Shown in pieces: positions 31,957 through 35,000 of a stretch of DNA of 35,000 nucleotides. The stretch's first letter is position 1. Every line of letters begins with the position of its first letter. The notes beneath the pieces were generated by a model, which did no database searches, was not told where the DNA came from, and saw nothing but the letters and a program-made list of their open reading frames with translations. A program made the translations under genes and the position numbers. The stretch comes from Neocallimastix lanati (nom. inval.) (Eukaryota > Neocallimastigomycota > Neocallimastigomycetes > Neocallimastigales > Neocallimastigaceae). The DNA lies in contig JACVTC010000018.1 in NCBI GenBank assembly GCA_016946835.1, positions 195,001-230,000 on the forward strand, written 5' to 3'.

Positions 31957-31960
31957 AATA
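31661..31960. repeat. (ATT)n run and composite AATAAATA / TATATCTAGTAAAATAATAA repeats
   Basis: (ATT)n at about 31661-31706. Then three copies of ATTATATATCTAGTAAAATA (about 31783, 31834, 31901), each followed by growing AAAT and AAT runs. Unequal array expansion is the likely cause. ORFs here are readings of the repeat. Confidence 0.9.
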
Positions 31961-33039
31961 ATGATAATAATAATAAAAATATGAAGTAAAAAATTATAAA
32001 AAATATTATATTATAAAATAATATATAATAATTATATAAAAAAAAAAATAAAATTAACAAACCATTTCATGAAAATTTAAAAAAAAAAAGTGAAATGGAG
32101 AAAAGAAATAATAAAAAAGTGGAAATTTTAGAAATCAAAGATTAAAAATTTGATTGAATGATAATTATTTTCTTATCATTTAAATATAATTAATAAAATT
32201 TATATATTAATATATATTTATTTTTAACTATTTTTTATATTCATTATAAAGAATATAATATAACTTTTTTTTTTTTTCTAAATGATCATGATAATAATAT
32301 TTAAAAGTAAAATAAATAGTTAATAGAGGCATTAAAATCAAAAAAAAAAAAAAAAAAAAAAAATATAAATTCTTTTAAATTTATTCTCATATTTAAAATA
32401 TTATTAAATACAATTAAATATCATTTAATGTATAATACATATTTAATATTTTTACTAATTTTCATGATAAAATTATCATTTTTTACTTATTTATTAGATT
32501 TATATAATTTAATAAAATTAATTTAAATTCATCTTTATTACATTTATATTTATATATTATTATTATTTTTTTTTTTTTTTTTTAGTTTTTTTTTAAAGTG
32601 AATTGTTCATTTATCGAAAAACTATAACCAATGATAAAGTTTTCTATAATTTTAAAAGAGAGAATAACTAATTAGTTAACATTTATTCTTAATTCTATCT
32701 AAAAATAATAAAAAAGATTTTTAATAATAATACTATATTATTATTATAAAAAGCCATCAAAATAAATTTACTAATAAATACAGAAAATAAATGAATTATC
32801 ATCATATAAAAAAAATATTATTTTTTTTTTAACTAATTTTAAGGTTTTTTTTTTTTATTATTTTAATTAAAATTTTTATATTAATTAAAGTTTATGATTA
32901 CATTTATTTACCAAAAAAAAAAAAAATTTAATTTCGAAATTCTTCCGTTCTAAAAAAGAAAAGATTGGGTTGATAAAGATTGGATTGATAAATTTTAATT
33001 AAAAGAAAAAGAAGAAAAGAAATCTTATTTTATATAAAT
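31961..33039. other. A/T-rich intergenic spacer
   Basis: Homopolymers and short A/T motifs (A-run at about 32340-32363, T-run at about 32570-32583). No gene found on either strand. Confidence 0.6.
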
Positions 33040-33395
33040 ATAAAATAAATAATAAAATAAATAATAAATAAAAAATAATTGAATAATAAATAATAAATAA
33101 TTAGATAATTAAATATTTAAATAATAAATAATAAATAATAAATAATTAATAATTGAATAATAAATAATAAATAATAAATAAATAAATAATAAATAATAAA
33201 TAAATAATAAATAATAAATAATAAATAATTGAATAATAAATAATAAATAATAATAAATAATAAATAATAAATAATAAATAATAAATAATAAATAATAAAT
33301 AATAAATAATAAATAATAAATAATAAATAATAAATAATAAATAATCAATAATCAATAATCAATTAATCAATAATCAATAATCAATAATAAATAAT
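33040..33395. repeat. AATAAATAAT-type microsatellite
   Basis: A long irregular array of ATAATAA units, with an AATCAATA variant at 33342-33385. The ORFs at 33109-33348 and 33146-33355 are poly-(IYYLLF) readings of it. Confidence 0.95.
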
Positions 33396-34085
33396 AAAAA
33401 AATTTTATTTTTTAATTAGAATAAATAATATTTTATTTTTATTGGCTGTACCATAGAAATTATTCATATACAATAAGTATAATATATTTGTTTATATTTT
33501 TATATATTATATATTTAATTGATTGGAAGGCCTTTTGTCCAATAAAATTTAATTACCAAATTTATCGAATTTAATTTAATTTAATTTAATTTAATTTAAT
33601 TTAAATTTCTTATTTTTAATTTTTTATTTTTTATTATTTAATATAAAATTATTATAATTTTGAAAATAAAATAATTTTTAATTTTCATTTCAATTTTTTA
33701 TTTTAAAAAAAAAATTTAAAATATTAATAATAAATTTTTTAAATATTCCTCAATATTTTAATGGAATAATTTACAATCAGGAGTAGTTAATAAATATTAA
33801 AGCAAGTATTATTTATTTGTTATATAAATTTCATTTTATTAAAAATTAATAGAAACATTTGAACTCTTGTTTTAGTTAGAAATTATTTTATTTAAATAAT
33901 ATTTTTTTATTTTATTTTTTCTTTTTTTTTAAAAAATATTATAAAGATTATTTGTTTTATCTATTTTATTTCGACTTTAATTTTTCATATTAGTGATTTT
34001 TAAAAACAAATAAAAATAGTAATAATTTTAAAAATATAAAAATATTTAATTAATATTAAAATAATAATATTAACAAATATTAATA

Positions 34086-34130
<45 letters not shown>

Positions 34131-34257
34131 TTTTTTTTAAAAAAAGTTTTTTAAAGTATAAATAAAAAAAAAAATAAATTAATAATCTATTTTATTTTTC
34201 AGATTTTCTTTTAGAAACAGTGTGCTAATTAATATATAAAAAAAAATTTACACCACA
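33396..34257. other. intergenic spacer before the last gene
   Basis: (TTTAA)n at about 33566-33605, (AAT)n at 34088-34123 and A/T text. A small hairpin ATTGGA...TCCAAT at about 33521-33542 surrounds AGGCCT. The last part (34190-34257) includes TTTTTCAG and TTTTAG, which could be acceptors of a 5' UTR intron for the gene starting at 34258. Confidence 0.5.
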
Positions 34258-35000
34258 ATGGGTATATTATTTTATTATATTAATATTTTATAGTATATAT
34301 TAATATCATTATAATATTCAAAAATAATTCAAATAAACTATATTTCATATATTATTATTTAAATAAAAATATATTTTATTGTGTAAATTAATATAGTGGT
34401 AGTAACATCATTAGTGATTAGTGCTGCAGCTGTAGCTGGTGGTATACTCGATGAAAATATTTATAATGGAATCGGTATTATATTATTTATATCATTTTTA
34501 ATATATATAATTTTATCTGTATTACGTTTATAATTAAAAATTGCTAAATAGAAATTTTCTAACTTTTTCTTTTTTTTATTCTACATTAAAACATATATAT
34601 AACCTTTGGCTAAAAAGAAAAAGCAAGTAATAATATATTTTATTAATATAAAAATAAAATATTTTTTATTGTAATTAATATATTAATATAATAAAAAATT
34701 AATTTTTATTCTGAAATATGTATTAATTTTATTTGTAAAAAAAGATAATTTTTCACAGTTAATAAAGAGTTGTTATAATCTTTTATCATTTTGCGAAGAA
34801 TTTCACAGTAAGGAGTTAGAAAGATATATAAAAATTGCAGAACATCTAAATGATAATATAGAAAAATTACCAAAAGAAGCTTGGGATAGAAATCCGAAAT
34901 TATTAAGAGATATTTGTGATTATTATAATAGATTTACAGAAAAAATTAGAAAAATTAGTGAAAGTAAATTAGAACAAATTAAATTGATTTGGAAAGATGA
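34258..35000 (+). CDS. 5' part of a spliced gene: two-TM N-terminus then helical domain (runs off window)
   Basis: Exon 1 coding part is only ATGG (34258-34261). Intron 34262-34396 has GTATAT...TATAG ends. Exon 2 from 34397 encodes MVVVTSLVISAAAVAGG, then YNGIGIILFISFLIYIIL: two hydrophobic segments with a short ILDEN turn, so an integral membrane hairpin. If unspliced, exon 2 stops at 34531, giving a 46-residue protein. A phase-0 donor (GTATTA at 34519) and acceptor (TTTTCACAG ending 34758) would join it in frame to an open exon from 34759 to the window end. That exon is charged and helical (FCEEFHSKELERYIKIAEHL, WDRNPKLLRDICDYYNRF). I do not recognise the family. The first intron is well supported; the second is less certain. 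Confidence 0.55.

Noticed and set aside
33109-33355. two overlapping IYYLLF-repeat ORFs
   Set aside because: Translations of the AATAAATAAT microsatellite.

Overview
Overview. This is nuclear DNA from a eukaryote with an extremely A/T-rich genome: long T/A homopolymers, (ATT)n tracts, poly-asparagine proteins, GT-AG introns, and a Pol III tRNA gene with A and B boxes. The combination best fits an anaerobic gut fungus (Neocallimastigomycota): a chromodomain Ty3/gypsy element of Tf1/sushi type, plus a very large intronless gene of bacterial-type architecture. A dictyostelid is the main alternative. The organism is an inference.

Layout. 1-1895 is a T-rich satellite built on GATTCCAATT. 2035-2071 is the 3' part of a class II (Ser-like) tRNA gene fused to a 7-copy 56-58 bp tandem repeat. 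3439-10065 (minus) is one 2208-codon ORF: three copies of an approximately 450-residue module followed by the C-terminal architecture of the bacterial TerD-associated MXAN_6230/SCO0854-type proteins. 10703-10882 is a pure (ATT)60. 11770-12983 is a decayed Ty3/gypsy pol with its RT core deleted. 13170-28697 is a retrotransposon stack that ends 12 bp before a tRNA-Gly(UCC) gene (28710-28780). 28787-34257 is repeat-rich intergenic DNA with an unusual inverted repeat family. 34258 to the end is the start of a spliced small-membrane-protein gene that runs off the window.

Main result. The 15 kb upstream of tRNA-Gly is explained almost completely by successive LTR-retrotransposon insertions, each bounded by TG...CA ends and an exact 5 bp target duplication. 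Removing the insertions in turn shows two target windows on one tRNA gene. Families B, C and D (four insertions; duplications ATAGC, ATAGC, TAGCT, CATAG) all landed at -17 to -11 relative to the mature tRNA 5' base. Family A (three insertions; TTGTA, ATTAT, CAATT) all landed at -67 to -61, always in the same orientation; two of the three were exactly 60 nt from the tRNA at the time of insertion.

The youngest element (21632-28642, 7011 bp, 735-bp LTRs with two differences seen) carries a Tf1-like self-priming signal, a complete -1 frameshift signal between gag and pol (A_AAA_AAC, 8-nt spacer, 7-bp stem), protease, RT, RNase H, integrase and a chromodomain. One frameshift in an A-run breaks RT. 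The 2.9 kb element D (17327-20235) has only gag and looks non-autonomous. LTRs of families B and C carry hairpins whose stems change sequence while pairing is kept.
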